The notes beneath the pieces are model-generated. The model ran no database searches, was not told where the DNA came from, and worked only from the letters and a program-made list of their open reading frames with translations. Below, piece after piece: positions 24,377 to 32,465 of a DNA stretch of 48,859 nt; positions within the stretch are counted from its first letter, which is position 1, and each line of letters begins with the position of its first letter. A program made the translations under genes and the position numbers. Where the stretch lies: NCBI GenBank assembly GCA_017619275.1, contig JAFZSR010000047.1, forward strand, positions 1-48,859. The letters run 5' to 3'. The stretch is from Prevotella sp. GTDB taxonomy: Bacteria; Bacteroidota; Bacteroidia; Bacteroidales; Bacteroidaceae.

Positions 24377-26326
24377 TTATTTTAAGAGTTTTTCTACAGC
24401 CTCGCGCAAAGCCTCCAGATCGTAGGGCTTGTATTCTTCAGGCTGACGATTGCCTTGCGGGTCGAAGAGGAAATAGGTGGGGTAGTGTTTAACGCCAAGA
24501 TATTCTTCGACAGCGGCTTGCTGGGCAATGGGCAGATTGTAGTGGATACTGTTCTCGCCTGTCAGCTTATATTCACCGATGACGCTGCGCCAGGCATCGT
24601 CGCTCGAATTGTTGCATAGATAGAGATAGGTGACGGGCAGGCCATTAAGGGCTTCGTGTATCGGCTTCGCATAATGCTTTAGATTCGATTTGCAGGGGAC
24701 GCACCAAGTGCCCCAGATGTCAAGATAGACCACCCGACCCCGATATGGCTCCAGAATTTTTCCGAGGATTTCCTTCCCGTCGGTTAGCCCTTCAAGCGGC
24801 TCATTGGGCATCAGGCATCCGTTGCCTCGTTGAAGCTTAGCAGCCAAGGTGGCAAAATAGTCGCTTCGCTGCTCAATGCGCTGGCGATAGTAAGGATTAT
24901 CAACGACCTCTTTCATCACCTTACGGAGCGCATCCGAAAGTGGGGCGTGTTTATTCTCCAACTGTGCGTTGATGGCAATGGCTTGCGACAAGTCTTTCAG
25001 CTCATCACTCAAGCTGAGACTGTCTATCCGGCCTAAGTTCTGCAGCAGGACGCGCTCTTCTGGTTCCGATGACTTGATGGTCTGCATCAACAGGGAACCT
25101 TTGGCAAACATCTGCTCTATCATAGTTGTAAAGGGATGGTCAGTCAGCAGCGAGTCGGGTGTGCCGCTTTCCGTCTTCGCCCGATAGTCGTTCATCTGCT
25201 GCCGAAGTGTGCGTAGGCTGTCCATATAAGCCACACCCATCTTTCCTTTTTCCTCCACGATGTCGATAGCTGCTTCTATATAATCGAAGGAGTATGCACT
25301 ATGCTGACGTGGGCGCAACAGCTCTGTCGTGTAGTTGTCGAGCGTATAGCCCAACGAATTCTGTACAAGGGTATAGGGCTTTGCCATATCGTCGAACACA
25401 TTCTCACGAAGCCACTGCCAGAGCAGTCCGTCCTCATTCTTTCGAATGTCAGGATTGGCATAGCGGCGCTGCACCAGCGAATTGGCCGCTCCCATCTTCC
25501 AATGCCAACGGCTCAACTGACGATAGCGTTTTGAGAGCATCGGGGAGGACTGTTCCATCTTCGTCCACACAGCCTGCACTTGCTGCATATCCTTGTTGAC
25601 GGCCTCCAAGAGTTCTGCATCCGTCTTATTTTCAAAGTCCGAACGTCTAACATTGTAATATGGTGTGCCGTGCGCCTGAAGTTCGTTCGAGAGACGGGCA
25701 TCACGTCCCATCACGTAAGTCCGTCCCGTGGCGCCGTCCATCAGTATGTAATAGGTGTTGCCAGGTGTCAGAATCAGTTCGGCCCACAGAAGGGACACCT
25801 CACACGTATTGGCCAGCTCTATGGTGAATTCGAAACGTCCTGAACTGTCGCGGTCTATGTTGCGTTCATCGTCGAATATGGTCTGCAACGGATCTGGTAT
25901 ATGCAGCTTCGCGCGGTCTTCGTGGTCCTTGGGCACGTTCGTGAGCCTTCCGCGTAGTATTGCTTTTCCACCCTGATAGCCATTATCGACAAAGTCGCTT
26001 TCGTCTTTGATTGGATAGTCAGGTAGTGTTCGTTCTGTCAGTTTCGTCACCCGATGCTTCTTCTTATTGATTTTGAGAACGCCATCCTTCAGCTTCAGGT
26101 CTAGCCGTTCGCAGCCATTCACCAGTACGAAGTTGCCTTTAACTGTATCGACCTTGGCATAGTTCCAATATTCACAGTCATAAACAGCATACTCATCGAA
26201 TAGTCCGACAATCCATTCGCCTGTTGCCTCGTCCCTCAGACAGAGGTCGAGGCCAGATTTCACTTGCGCCTGCCCCGACAATGTAACGAGGGCGAGCAGT
26301 GCGGTAATGATGATTTTCTTGTTCAT
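24377..26326 (-). CDS. Exported TlpA-like thioredoxin-fold protein
   Basis: A 649-residue exported protein. Signal peptide MNKKIIITALLALVTLSGQAQ. The C-terminal ~150 residues form a TlpA/AhpC-type thioredoxin fold with DIWGTWCVPCKSNLKHY, a redox CxxC pair, and a cis-proline segment HYPTYFLFD. About 400 helical residues of unknown role lie between, preceded by a beta-rich domain (about 120-200, ILRGRLTNVPKDHEDRAKLH) like those in Bacteroidetes periplasmic thiol proteins with a DUF4369-like region. A periplasmic disulfide-reduction or thiol-transfer role is likely. The AT-richer upstream 297 bases hold an HTH-like remnant but no clear promoter. Related copies at 26624-27643 and 24206-24361 suggest local duplication followed by decay. 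Confidence 0.85.
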   Translation of the reverse strand: MNKKIIITALLALVTLSGQAQVKSGLDLCLRDEATGEWIVGLFDEYAVYDCEYWNYAKVDTVKGNFVLVNGCERLDLKLKDGVLKINKKKHRVTKLTERTLPDYPIKDESDFVDNGYQGGKAILRGRLTNVPKDHEDRAKLHIPDPLQTIFDDERNIDRDSSGRFEFTIELANTCEVSLLWAELILTPGNTYYILMDGATGRTYVMGRDARLSNELQAHGTPYYNVRRSDFENKTDAELLEAVNKDMQQVQAVWTKMEQSSPMLSKRYRQLSRWHWKMGAANSLVQRRYANPDIRKNEDGLLWQWLRENVFDDMAKPYTLVQNSLGYTLDNYTTELLRPRQHSAYSFDYIEAAIDIVEEKGKMGVAYMDSLRTLRQQMNDYRAKTESGTPDSLLTDHPFTTMIEQMFAKGSLLMQTIKSSEPEERVLLQNLGRIDSLSLSDELKDLSQAIAINAQLENKHAPLSDALRKVMKEVVDNPYYRQRIEQRSDYFATLAAKLQRGNGCLMPNEPLEGLTDGKEILGKILEPYRGRVVYLDIWGTWCVPCKSNLKHYAKPIHEALNGLPVTYLYLCNNSSDDAWRSVIGEYKLTGENSIHYNLPIAQQAAVEEYLGVKHYPTYFLFDPQGNRQPEEYKPYDLEALREAVEKLLK

Positions 26327-26359
26327 TATTCTTTGTTTTATACGTTTTGTGCTGCGAAG

Positions 26360-26560
26360 TTACAAAAAGGCGCACAAATAAACCCTCGGCAAGCCCGAAA
26401 AACGGGTGCCGAGAGTGAAAGTCTTTACCCAGGTAAAGAGTATTTGCGAATTTTGTGGCAAATCTTTGCCGAAAGTGATGTTTTTGCGGGTTTTGCTGAT
26501 GGTTTTGGCGGTGACATTGAGGAACGAAGCGATGTCTTGCAAGTCGAAGTGATCCCTCAC
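26360..26560 (-). pseudogene. Fragment with helix-turn-helix-like sequence
   Basis: The minus-strand frame contains HFDLQDIASFLNVTAKTIS followed by KTRKNI. This resembles the recognition helices at the end of Crp/Fnr-type regulators, where residues of the form IASYLGITPETLSRIRK are usual. There is no sensor domain; the frame opens about 50 bases further upstream without a good start. It occupies the 297-base gap between the two thioredoxin-fold genes and is most likely a decayed regulator gene or a coincidental match. Confidence 0.3.
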
Positions 26561-26623
26561 TGGCGAGAGGGATGTTTCGTTTTGGCGAGATGGTGTCAGG
26601 TTTTCAATTCAGTAACCTTATGT

Positions 26624-27643
26624 TTATTTGATTTTTTCTTTTAACCGATTCAGTTCGTTGTTCATATTATATAAGCCGCTGATGCGGAGGTCATCGCGGA
26701 CGCGGCGACAGTCGGGGGTGATGGTCTCGTAGTGGGGGATGCCGTTGAATCGGAACAGCTCCTGCAGAAGGGCGAAGTCGGCATTGCTGACGCAGACCGT
26801 CTCCTCGTCGGCCACATATTTATGATAGGCGTCGCTGCCACTAGGAATCCGCTCGCCTGCGATGAATACGAGCTTCATGTCGTTGCGCTTGGCCACTTCG
26901 GCACGCTGGTTCTTGCTGTTCTGTATGGCAGCGCGACAGGGACCGCAGCCAATGCCCCAGAAGTCGATGACGAGGAAGCGGCCAGGATATTTGGCACAAA
27001 GCGAGCGGATGAGGTCGGCAGAAGCGTTGTCGGTAGGCAGGGGCGTGGTGAGTTCCGTCTGCGACATCTTAGCAGCATAGAACGCCTCCACCTTCTGGTG
27101 AATGTAGGGATGAGAGAATTCATCCAGATAGAGAGGCATCATCCTGCCTGGTGTCTGAATGGTGGCTGCTACCTCTTCGTGTCCAACAACAGTCTGCGTC
27201 GTGTCGGCAAGGATTTTGGTAATGGCAGCCTCAATGCCGCGCCAAGTGTTGAACGAACTGGTCATCTCCTTAAAGATGCACATTTGTGCCATGAAGTTAT
27301 CTCCTTCGCTCCCCATCAGCTCGCGGTAGGCCAAAATACCGTTCGTCAGAATCTTCTTGCCATTTTCCACATTGCTCTCATATCCGCCATACTCGTCGAG
27401 AAGCCCATCATACTGACGACTCCTGATAGGCTCGGAAAACTGAATACGGTTAATCGTGATGGGGTATTGGTTGCAGGTCAGCAGCAGGGGATTATCGAAA
27501 TCCACACGATGCAACGCTTGGTAGTTCTCCATCTTGTGCAACCCTTCCCATTCCACGCTGTCGAGAATCACCTGACGGTTGCCGTCGTCGTGCTGCTCAT
27601 ATTTCATGAAGGTTCCCTTATGATACATTGCGTAGTCCATCAC
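26624..27643 (-). CDS. Thioredoxin-fold protein lacking its signal peptide
   Basis: A 339-residue frame related to the neighbouring TlpA-like gene. The C-terminal domain has DFWGIGCGPCRAAIQNS, so the CxxC pair is intact, and IPHYETITPD stands where the cis-proline segment lies. The N-terminus (GTG or ATG at 27643/27640, MMDYAMYHKGTF) lacks a signal peptide. A signal peptide start, MNKQTIITAFPSIAR, is present just upstream (27618-27689) but in another frame. The family should be exported, so either this copy is frameshifted and inactive, or a sequencing indel is present. The last helices (MNNELNRLKEKIK) look complete. Confidence 0.65.
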   Translation of the reverse strand: MMDYAMYHKGTFMKYEQHDDGNRQVILDSVEWEGLHKMENYQALHRVDFDNPLLLTCNQYPITINRIQFSEPIRSRQYDGLLDEYGGYESNVENGKKILTNGILAYRELMGSEGDNFMAQMCIFKEMTSSFNTWRGIEAAITKILADTTQTVVGHEEVAATIQTPGRMMPLYLDEFSHPYIHQKVEAFYAAKMSQTELTTPLPTDNASADLIRSLCAKYPGRFLVIDFWGIGCGPCRAAIQNSKNQRAEVAKRNDMKLVFIAGERIPSGSDAYHKYVADEETVCVSNADFALLQELFRFNGIPHYETITPDCRRVRDDLRISGLYNMNNELNRLKEKIK

Positions 27644-27689
27644 GGCGAGCTATGCTCGGGAATGCGGTGATGATGGTTTGCTTGTTCAT
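27618..27689 (-). pseudogene. Out-of-frame signal-peptide start of the preceding gene
   Basis: Minus strand: ATG at 27689 gives MNKQTIITAFPSIARR and then runs to a stop at 27618, overlapping the thioredoxin-fold gene in another frame. It matches the signal peptide of the paralogue at 24377-26326 up to ITA and then repeat E (27644-27667). It marks a frameshift or deletion at the repeat. Confidence 0.55.
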
Positions 27690-27857
27690 TGTTTGTTTCT
27701 TTTTATGCCTATATATTATACACGTCGATTTCGTGGAAATATCACAGCTGAGGCGTTAAAATATCATAATTGTTGGGAACAATAGATGCGTGAACGTCTC
27801 GTAACTGTTATAAGAAATCGTCTGTTCATCACATTTCCATACTGAATATCCCAAAAA

Positions 27858-27889
27858 TTTGGCGTTGTCGGCAACTATCCGTACCTTTG
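27858..27889 (+). promoter_or_regulatory. Promoter of the GNAT gene
   Basis: TTTG at 27858-27861, a 20-base spacer and TACCTTTG at 27882-27889 match the Bacteroidetes consensus well. The ATG at 27933 follows 43 bases later. Confidence 0.8.
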
Positions 27890-27932
27890 CAGCGTCAAAC
27901 GATGGAGACCGAAGGTTAATCTAGAAAAAAAG

Positions 27933-28496
27933 ATGGAAACAGAAAGAACAGATGCAAGAATGGCCGAGTCGCAACAGATGTCGACAAAGTCAATCTTATT
28001 GCGCCCTTGGCTGGAGAGTGATGCCGAGACGCTGTTTAAATACGCCAGTGACCCGGAAGTAGGACCACGTGCCGGATGGCCACCACATAAGTCGGTGGAA
28101 GAGAGTCTGGAGATTATCCGAACTGTCTTCAACGCAGAAGGGATGTGGGCGGTAACATGGAAAGAGTCGGGTGAGGCCATTGGGTGTGTAGGCTACCTCC
28201 CGGCATCCGCATCGAACCTGAAGATTGCCGAAGATCATGCGGAGGTGGGTTATTGGATAGCCCGTCCGTTTTGGGGCAGAGGCATCTGTACGGAAGCACT
28301 TCAAATGGTCATCGACTATTGTTTCGAAGAAAAGGGCTTCACAATGCTTTGGGGCGACTACTTTCCATCAAACCCAGCGTCTGGTCGTGTGATGGAGAAA
28401 TGCGGATTCGTTGACACTGGCGAGGAAACACTCTGCCCCAATTTGGAAGTTGGCTCAGACCGTCCAGTAAGAGTAATGCAATTAAAACGCAACTAG
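27933..28496 (+). CDS. GNAT acetyltransferase, RimJ/RimL-like
   Basis: A 187-residue cytosolic N-acetyltransferase of the Acetyltransf_3 type. The domain starts at SILLRPWLESDAETLFKYA and includes AIGCVGY, the acetyl-CoA region EVGYWIARPFWGRGICTEA (with the Q/RxxGxG/A-like WGRGIC), and ASGRVMEKCGF in the last helix. The first 15 residues are not part of the fold, so Met16 (27978) may be the real start. Such enzymes acetylate protein N-termini, amino sugars or antibiotics, and the substrate cannot be read from the sequence. It has a good promoter of its own. A 49-residue exported peptide gene follows after 5 bases. Confidence 0.85.
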   Translation: METERTDARMAESQQMSTKSILLRPWLESDAETLFKYASDPEVGPRAGWPPHKSVEESLEIIRTVFNAEGMWAVTWKESGEAIGCVGYLPASASNLKIAEDHAEVGYWIARPFWGRGICTEALQMVIDYCFEEKGFTMLWGDYFPSNPASGRVMEKCGFVDTGEETLCPNLEVGSDRPVRVMQLKRN

Positions 28497-28501
28497 AAAA
28501 C

Positions 28502-28651
28502 ATGTTACGTATATTCCTCATCGTCATTGCACTTATATCCACCATCATTGTGGATGCCCAAAAAGTCACCAAGGTCTTCACACCCGATATCCAGTTGTCG
28601 TACGATGACTATCGCAAGTACAACTTCAGTAAGAATGCTGAATTGCTATAA
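28502..28651 (+). CDS. 49-residue exported peptide, possibly truncated
   Basis: Short frame MLRIFLIVIALISTIIVDAQ followed by 29 residues (KVTKVFTPDIQLSYDDYRKY is the start of the mature part). The hydrophobic start ending in DAQ is a typical Bacteroidetes signal peptide. It lies 5 bases after the GNAT gene, so it is probably cotranscribed. The mature part looks like the beginning of a larger secreted protein cut off by a stop. It ends 26 bases before the convergent yaaA stop. Confidence 0.5.
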   Translation: MLRIFLIVIALISTIIVDAQKVTKVFTPDIQLSYDDYRKYNFSKNAELL

Positions 28652-28677
28652 TGAAACAATACAGATTCGTTAAGAGC

Positions 28678-29505
28678 TCATTGCTTGATAAAATGCGGAT
28701 AATCTGGTTCTCCTAAAGTTGGTTCGTATGTAAATCCTTCGTAGCTGAATGCATTGAGATCTTCAGGATTGGTGATTCGTTTCTCAAGGATGAATCGCGT
28801 CATGGCTCCGCGGCAGGTCTTTGCCCATACCGCCTGGATCTTCAATTCGTTTCCCTTACGTACATAGAACAACGGCTGAATGATACGGACCTCTTGACGG
28901 ACGCGCTGCCAGTCGAAAAGATGCTGGTATTCTTCTGTGGCAAGATGTATCAGGATGCCGTCGTCTGCTTTCACGGCTTCAATCAGCATGTCTGTCAGGC
29001 GGCTCTTCCAGAAACCAAACATGTTCTGCCCCTCTCCGCTTGGAAGTTCCACATTCCCCTCCATCCTATACGGAAGAATGGCATCCAAAGGACGAAGCAA
29101 GCCATAGAGGAAAGAGGTGATCCATAGCTTCCCCTGTGAATAATTGAGGTCGTCAACAGTCAGCGTCTCAGCTTTCAAATGCTTGTAAGCCTGACCATGA
29201 TATGCCAAGATGGCAGGCAGCTTGGGCTTATCCTCAAAAAACTGCATAAATCTCAACCTGTTCTGGGCAGCAATCTGAAGGCTACAGCCCAACATTTCGG
29301 CAATTGTCTCCGCAGGATATTGAGCCATATCCTTTGCAAAAGCCTGTGCCTCATTCTGGAAACAAGGCGTTGATAGAGCTATAGAACTTAGCTTTTCATT
29401 CGATTTCATCCCATGTTTCTCACGCTCTGCAGAGCAAACAAGTTGACTCTGCTCTTGCTTTATCGAAACATTCATTATCTTTGCGGAAGCGAGTATGATC
29501 TGCAT
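28678..29505 (-). CDS. yaaA: Peroxide stress protein YaaA (UPF0246)
   Basis: DUF328 family protein; in E. coli YaaA lowers free iron during peroxide stress and has a DNA-binding cleft. The 275-residue protein opens with MQIILASAKIMN and contains LAYHGQAYKHL, WITSFLYGLLRPLDAILPYR and MFGFWKSRLTDMLI, then the late motif WAKTCRGAMTRFI. Between residues ~15 and ~42 lies a stretch unlike the family (IKQEQSQLVCSAEREKHG), which is encoded by dispersed repeat D (29419-29465) in frame. The protein is therefore longer than usual at the N-terminus. A divergent promoter pair lies upstream (29566-29602). It converges with the GNAT transcript. Confidence 0.9.
   Translation of the reverse strand: MQIILASAKIMNVSIKQEQSQLVCSAEREKHGMKSNEKLSSIALSTPCFQNEAQAFAKDMAQYPAETIAEMLGCSLQIAAQNRLRFMQFFEDKPKLPAILAYHGQAYKHLKAETLTVDDLNYSQGKLWITSFLYGLLRPLDAILPYRMEGNVELPSGEGQNMFGFWKSRLTDMLIEAVKADDGILIHLATEEYQHLFDWQRVRQEVRIIQPLFYVRKGNELKIQAVWAKTCRGAMTRFILEKRITNPEDLNAFSYEGFTYEPTLGEPDYPHFIKQ
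29419..29465 (+). repeat. Dispersed repeat D, copy 1, inside yaaA
   Basis: The plus strand reads CTCACGCTCTGCAGAGC, AAACAAGTTGACTCTGCTC, TTGCTTTATCG. It aligns with 44958-45007 over about 47-50 bases with scattered substitutions. A plus-strand -7 box, TATCTTTG (29476-29483), lies 10 bases further on. The repeat is translated within yaaA on the minus strand. Confidence 0.7.
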
Positions 29506-29565
29506 ATTTAATCCTTTTTTAAAGTCGTAGAGGCTATCATAAGCCTATTCTCTTAAACTTTGTTG

Positions 29566-29573
29566 CAAAATTA
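29566..29573 (-). promoter_or_regulatory. -7 box of yaaA
   Basis: Minus-strand TAATTTTG, 60 bases before the yaaA ATG. Confidence 0.6.
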
Positions 29574-29594
29574 GTCAATTCGTCGCTTTTTTGC

Positions 29595-29602
29595 TAACTT
29601 TG
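29595..29602 (+). promoter_or_regulatory. Orphan plus-strand -7 box
   Basis: TAACTTTG fits TAnnTTTG and lies 21 bases from the yaaA box, back to back. Downstream there is only an 11-codon frame (ATG at about 29624, MKKSSLYIGKL) before element B, so the gene it served is probably lost, or it makes a short RNA ending at the palindrome 29733-29756. Confidence 0.5.
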
Positions 29603-29692
29603 CACCGTAGATTTATGATAGTTTATGAAGAAAAGCAGTTTGTATATCGGAAAGTTATAAATGCTTTACGCAAGGGGAATGCGCCTTCCATA

Positions 29693-29756
29693 ATTTTGGT
29701 AACGATTTTTTGAAAAACGGTAACGACTTTTGAAAAAATCTCGTACGAGATTTTTT
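29693..29756. repeat. 64-bp dispersed element B, copy 2
   Basis: Same length and about 59 of 64 identical bases as 11081-11144, including the perfect 24-bp palindrome (29733-29756). Here it lies downstream of the orphan promoter and would end any transcript from it. Confidence 0.9.
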
Positions 29757-29783
29757 ACCAGCCCATCATGCCAGAAAATAAAG

Positions 29784-29860
29784 GAAAGAAATTATGGGAA
29801 ATTATGATTTATTCTTGCTGCCACCAGATAAATATCCCTTAATTTCCCATAATTTCTTTC
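29784..29860. repeat. Perfect 21-bp inverted repeat
   Basis: Arms 29784-29804 and 29840-29860 (GAAAGAAATTATGGG... and its complement) are perfect over 21 bases, with a 35-base loop. It lies 36 bases after the stop of the minus-strand six-gene operon and may serve as its terminator. Confidence 0.85.
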
Positions 29861-29896
29861 AAAAAATCGATTTTGGTTTACGCGCGGCATGCGATT

Positions 29897-31303
29897 TCAC
29901 TCAGGAAAAGCATATAGTAGATACTGCATGTTGCGCTCGGTAGGATAGTTGGTGAGTTGGCCAGAGCGGGTGACAAACGACAGGATGCCGTTATAAAGAC
30001 CATTGCCAAATGTGTATTGACCACCGTAGATGTTGATATAGTGAATGCGGCGGGCATCATAGTTCAGAAGGCGCTCAACGTCGTTGACGGGCATGCCGTC
30101 GATGAGCACCAGAGAAGGCAATGAGGTATTGAAGACTTCCTGCTCTTTACGGACAAGCAGCCGCGGCACTCCATTGATTTTCGTGTTTTTGACGCAAATC
30201 ACATATTCAAGGAGCACCTCCCTGACCGTGAGGAACTGGCGGTACTCGTCGAGATTATAGGATAGATCGGGCTTGGTGCCAAAGACGGTATCGTCATAGT
30301 CTAACATTGAACGTTCTTCGGCGAGCGAAGCGGCTGAGCCGAGCGGAGCGTTGGATAATGAACGTTGGCGGCGCTGCATCGCAATAGAGCGGGCTTCCAC
30401 CTCGATGCGATTATAATGGAACTCGAGATGCGGGAGTGTCTTAGGGATAAATGCAGCAAACGGACTTATCAACTCGATAGGCAAACTCTCGTCGGTGGAT
30501 GAGAGGGCAGAGAGAACCAACGGCAGCTTGCCATGAAGGCCGAAGGTGTAGAAGACGGCAATGGAGTCGTTGACCATCTTCCCCTCAAAAAAGTGTATCT
30601 GCTTCCCTATGATGCTCAAAGAAGGACGAATCTGGCTGGCAATGAAAGTTTGGCCTTCATGGACGTTCTTCACACGCGCCCGGATGATATGGCCTTCGAT
30701 TTCGGGCTCCTGCAGGCTCTCCCCCAGCAGGCTCTCCCCCAGCAGACCCACCCCCTGCCCCTCCCTGAAGAGAGAAGAAGACCCACCCCCTGCCCCTCCC
30801 TTGTAGGGAGGGGAGTATATAGACTTGCTATCGGAGGGCTTACAGTCGTTTGTGGAGTCAGCAGAACTATCTACTCCCCTCCCTACAAGGGAGGGGCTGG
30901 GGGAGGGTCTGCTGGGGGAGGGACTGCTGGTGGGGGCTTCCACCCATTCAATATCGTCGTCCACACTCTTGCGAAGGGGATTGATGACGGCAACATACTG
31001 TTGAGACACTTGAGCGTCGCTGCGCGTGTAGGCCGACAACAGATAGTAGCCGCTATGGAGGTCGGAAGGCAGTTCTATCAAGCCCTGTCCAGCTCCCCCT
31101 TTAAGCTCCACCATCACGCCAGCCACCAGTCCATGCGTATCACACAGTTCGGCGTAGGCTATCAAGGCATTGTCGGCAGTAATGCTGACCTTCATCGCCT
31201 CGCCGGCAACATACCATGCGCGGTCGGTCTCAACGTTTGCAGCAAAGCCGCTTAGGGCGAGCACCATCGCAGCTGCAAGTGATATTATTCTTTTCATCTT
31301 CAA
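29897..31303 (-). CDS. Exported MG2/plug-like protein with repeat insertions
   Basis: A 468-residue exported protein; signal peptide MKMKRIISLAAAMVLALSGFAA. The N-terminal ~120 residues resemble an alpha-2-macroglobulin MG2 beta-sandwich (DRAWYVAGEAMKVSITADNA; SGYYLLSAYTR). The C-terminal ~110 residues look like part of a TonB plug domain (VLIDGMPVNDVERLLNYDA, IHYINIYGG, GILSFVTRSG), but no barrel follows. Two repeat insertions lie between: element C with flanking repeats (about 30716-30940) and a 51-bp unit flanked by direct repeats (30308-30366). The start overlaps the DUF4249 stop by 4 bases (ATGA). It closes the six-gene operon; a role with the TonB receptor is inferred from position. Confidence 0.8.
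   Translation of the reverse strand: MKMKRIISLAAAMVLALSGFAANVETDRAWYVAGEAMKVSITADNALIAYAELCDTHGLVAGVMVELKGGAGQGLIELPSDLHSGYYLLSAYTRSDAQVSQQYVAVINPLRKSVDDDIEWVEAPTSSPSPSRPSPSPSLVGRGVDSSADSTNDCKPSDSKSIYSPPYKGGAGGGSSSLFREGQGVGLLGESLLGESLQEPEIEGHIIRARVKNVHEGQTFIASQIRPSLSIIGKQIHFFEGKMVNDSIAVFYTFGLHGKLPLVLSALSSTDESLPIELISPFAAFIPKTLPHLEFHYNRIEVEARSIAMQRRQRSLSNAPLGSAASLAEERSMLDYDDTVFGTKPDLSYNLDEYRQFLTVREVLLEYVICVKNTKINGVPRLLVRKEQEVFNTSLPSLVLIDGMPVNDVERLLNYDARRIHYINIYGGQYTFGNGLYNGILSFVTRSGQLTNYPTERNMQYLLYAFPE
30308..30366. repeat. 51-bp in-frame insertion flanked by TGAACGTT direct repeats
   Basis: TGAACGTT occurs at 30308-30315 and 30359-30366, a period of 51 bases (17 codons). The intervening GC-rich sequence (CGAGCGAAGCGGCTGAGCC, then GAGCGGAGCG) is self-complementary in parts. 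It is translated as SNAPLGSAASLAEE between two copies of an Arg-Ser-Leu/Met motif, which looks like an insertion with duplicated target. Confidence 0.75.
30772..30911. repeat. Dispersed element C, copy 1, inside the MG2/plug gene
   Basis: About 140 bases, nearly identical to 34670-34808. Each end has a G/C-rich hairpin (CCCCTCCCTTGTAGGGAGGGG-type, shown here only in part), and the centre holds GACTTGCTATCGGAGGGCTTA-like sequence. In the host gene it encodes LVGRGVDSSADSTN, KPSDSKS and SPPYKGGAGGG. The opposite strand is also open throughout. The end beyond 30911 and the start before 30772 carry further C-rich repeats, including a 15-bp tandem unit (CAGGCTCTCCCCCAG) near 30710-30740. Confidence 0.92.
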
Positions 31304-32463
31304 TATTCAATAATCCAAAAATCTGGTTTTTCTGCTTTCGCACCCCATAACCTGACATCGAGTTGAAAGTCGTATGCCCATGCCGTGCGCAACTTCCCCC
31401 CAGGCCTATCTCTTTCATCTACCCATTCACACAGGTACATGCCTTGGTCCACCGCCATTCGGTAGCAATCCAGTTCGCTACAGTCTTTGAGCCAGATGCG
31501 GGCGTCTTTTTTTACAGGATGGTAGATAGAGAAATCCACGGCTCTGAGGAAGAACCTGTGTTCGCTTGTGTTTAACGAGCATCCCACGAATCCAATCACG
31601 CGCTTGTGCGACGTGAGACAATGGATATTGGTGGGCAGGGCCGACGGTAGCGGCGTGAACAGGCCGCCCATCTCCGAGCTTGCCTGATGCCGTGCAAGCT
31701 CATATTCGTACTCGGCCTTTGAGATGGCCCGTTGCTGTATCAGACCGCTATAGTTGTAATACATACGCTCGTCGATACGGCTAATGTCGTAGAGTTTGAG
31801 GTTGCGGATGTGCTGCCCTTCGTAATTCAGGCTCGACCCAACCAGGATCTCCGAACTTGTCGCATTCTTCCATCCACGCGTTGGGAACTGGTGGGGATCG
31901 AAGACGGGTGACGACGTTTTTGTGTCGAAATAGATGACGGTGGTGTAGTCGGGATGCACTTCCCATGTCTCAACGTATGTCCATGAGTAGTAATTCGCCT
32001 TGTCGGGATTGAGAGGAGCATCGGGCGTAACGAACACGTCGATGTCACTCTCCGGTGTGCTCTGCACCACGTCCACATCGGCTATCTTCTCTGTAGGAAG
32101 AGGTTTCTGAGGTTCCGATTCGTAGACCTCCCCGTCGGTCTCGATATGTAAATAATACTCCACATCGGGGGCGAGGGCGTCAATCCAGCAAGCGTAATAA
32201 TCATCGGTTGCCTGCGCTATATATTCCGAGCCGTCGCTCCCGCGCACAGCGACTTTTGCCCCCGTCACCATCTGGGGGTTATAGGAAGTGTTGACGGGCT
32301 GCGTGCGCGACAAGATGAACTTATTTAATTGGGAAGAGCAAATCGAACCTTCAACAACGAGCAAGTCGGAATCCTCCGACGGGATGTCTGCCTCGTATTC
32401 TTCAATACAACCCGACAGGAAGCTTACGCCCACCACAAAGCATAACAATGAAAGTATCTTCAT
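31300..32463 (-). CDS. DUF4249 family lipoprotein
   Basis: Exported lipoprotein of 387 residues with lipobox LSGC (Cys at residue 19). The body matches the Bacteroidetes DUF4249 pattern: VVEGSICSSQLNKFILSRTQ near the N-terminus, AKVAVRGSDGSEYIA, and the DAL-PDVEYYLHIETDGEVYESE strand pair. Such proteins are typically encoded with TonB-dependent receptors that have no SusD and probably sit on the outer membrane. The start lies 2 bases after the receptor stop, and the end overlaps the next start by 4 bases, so translation is tightly coupled. The ligand is unknown. Confidence 0.87.
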   Translation of the reverse strand: MKILSLLCFVVGVSFLSGCIEEYEADIPSEDSDLLVVEGSICSSQLNKFILSRTQPVNTSYNPQMVTGAKVAVRGSDGSEYIAQATDDYYACWIDALAPDVEYYLHIETDGEVYESEPQKPLPTEKIADVDVVQSTPESDIDVFVTPDAPLNPDKANYYSWTYVETWEVHPDYTTVIYFDTKTSSPVFDPHQFPTRGWKNATSSEILVGSSLNYEGQHIRNLKLYDISRIDERMYYNYSGLIQQRAISKAEYEYELARHQASSEMGGLFTPLPSALPTNIHCLTSHKRVIGFVGCSLNTSEHRFFLRAVDFSIYHPVKKDARIWLKDCSELDCYRMAVDQGMYLCEWVDERDRPGGKLRTAWAYDFQLDVRLWGAKAEKPDFWIIEY

Positions 32464-32465
32464 AT

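Noticed and set aside
30533-31255. Plus-strand open frame across the MG2/plug gene
   Set aside because: It is open only because element C is partly palindromic and free of stops on both strands; the exported MG2-like protein on the minus strand is credible.
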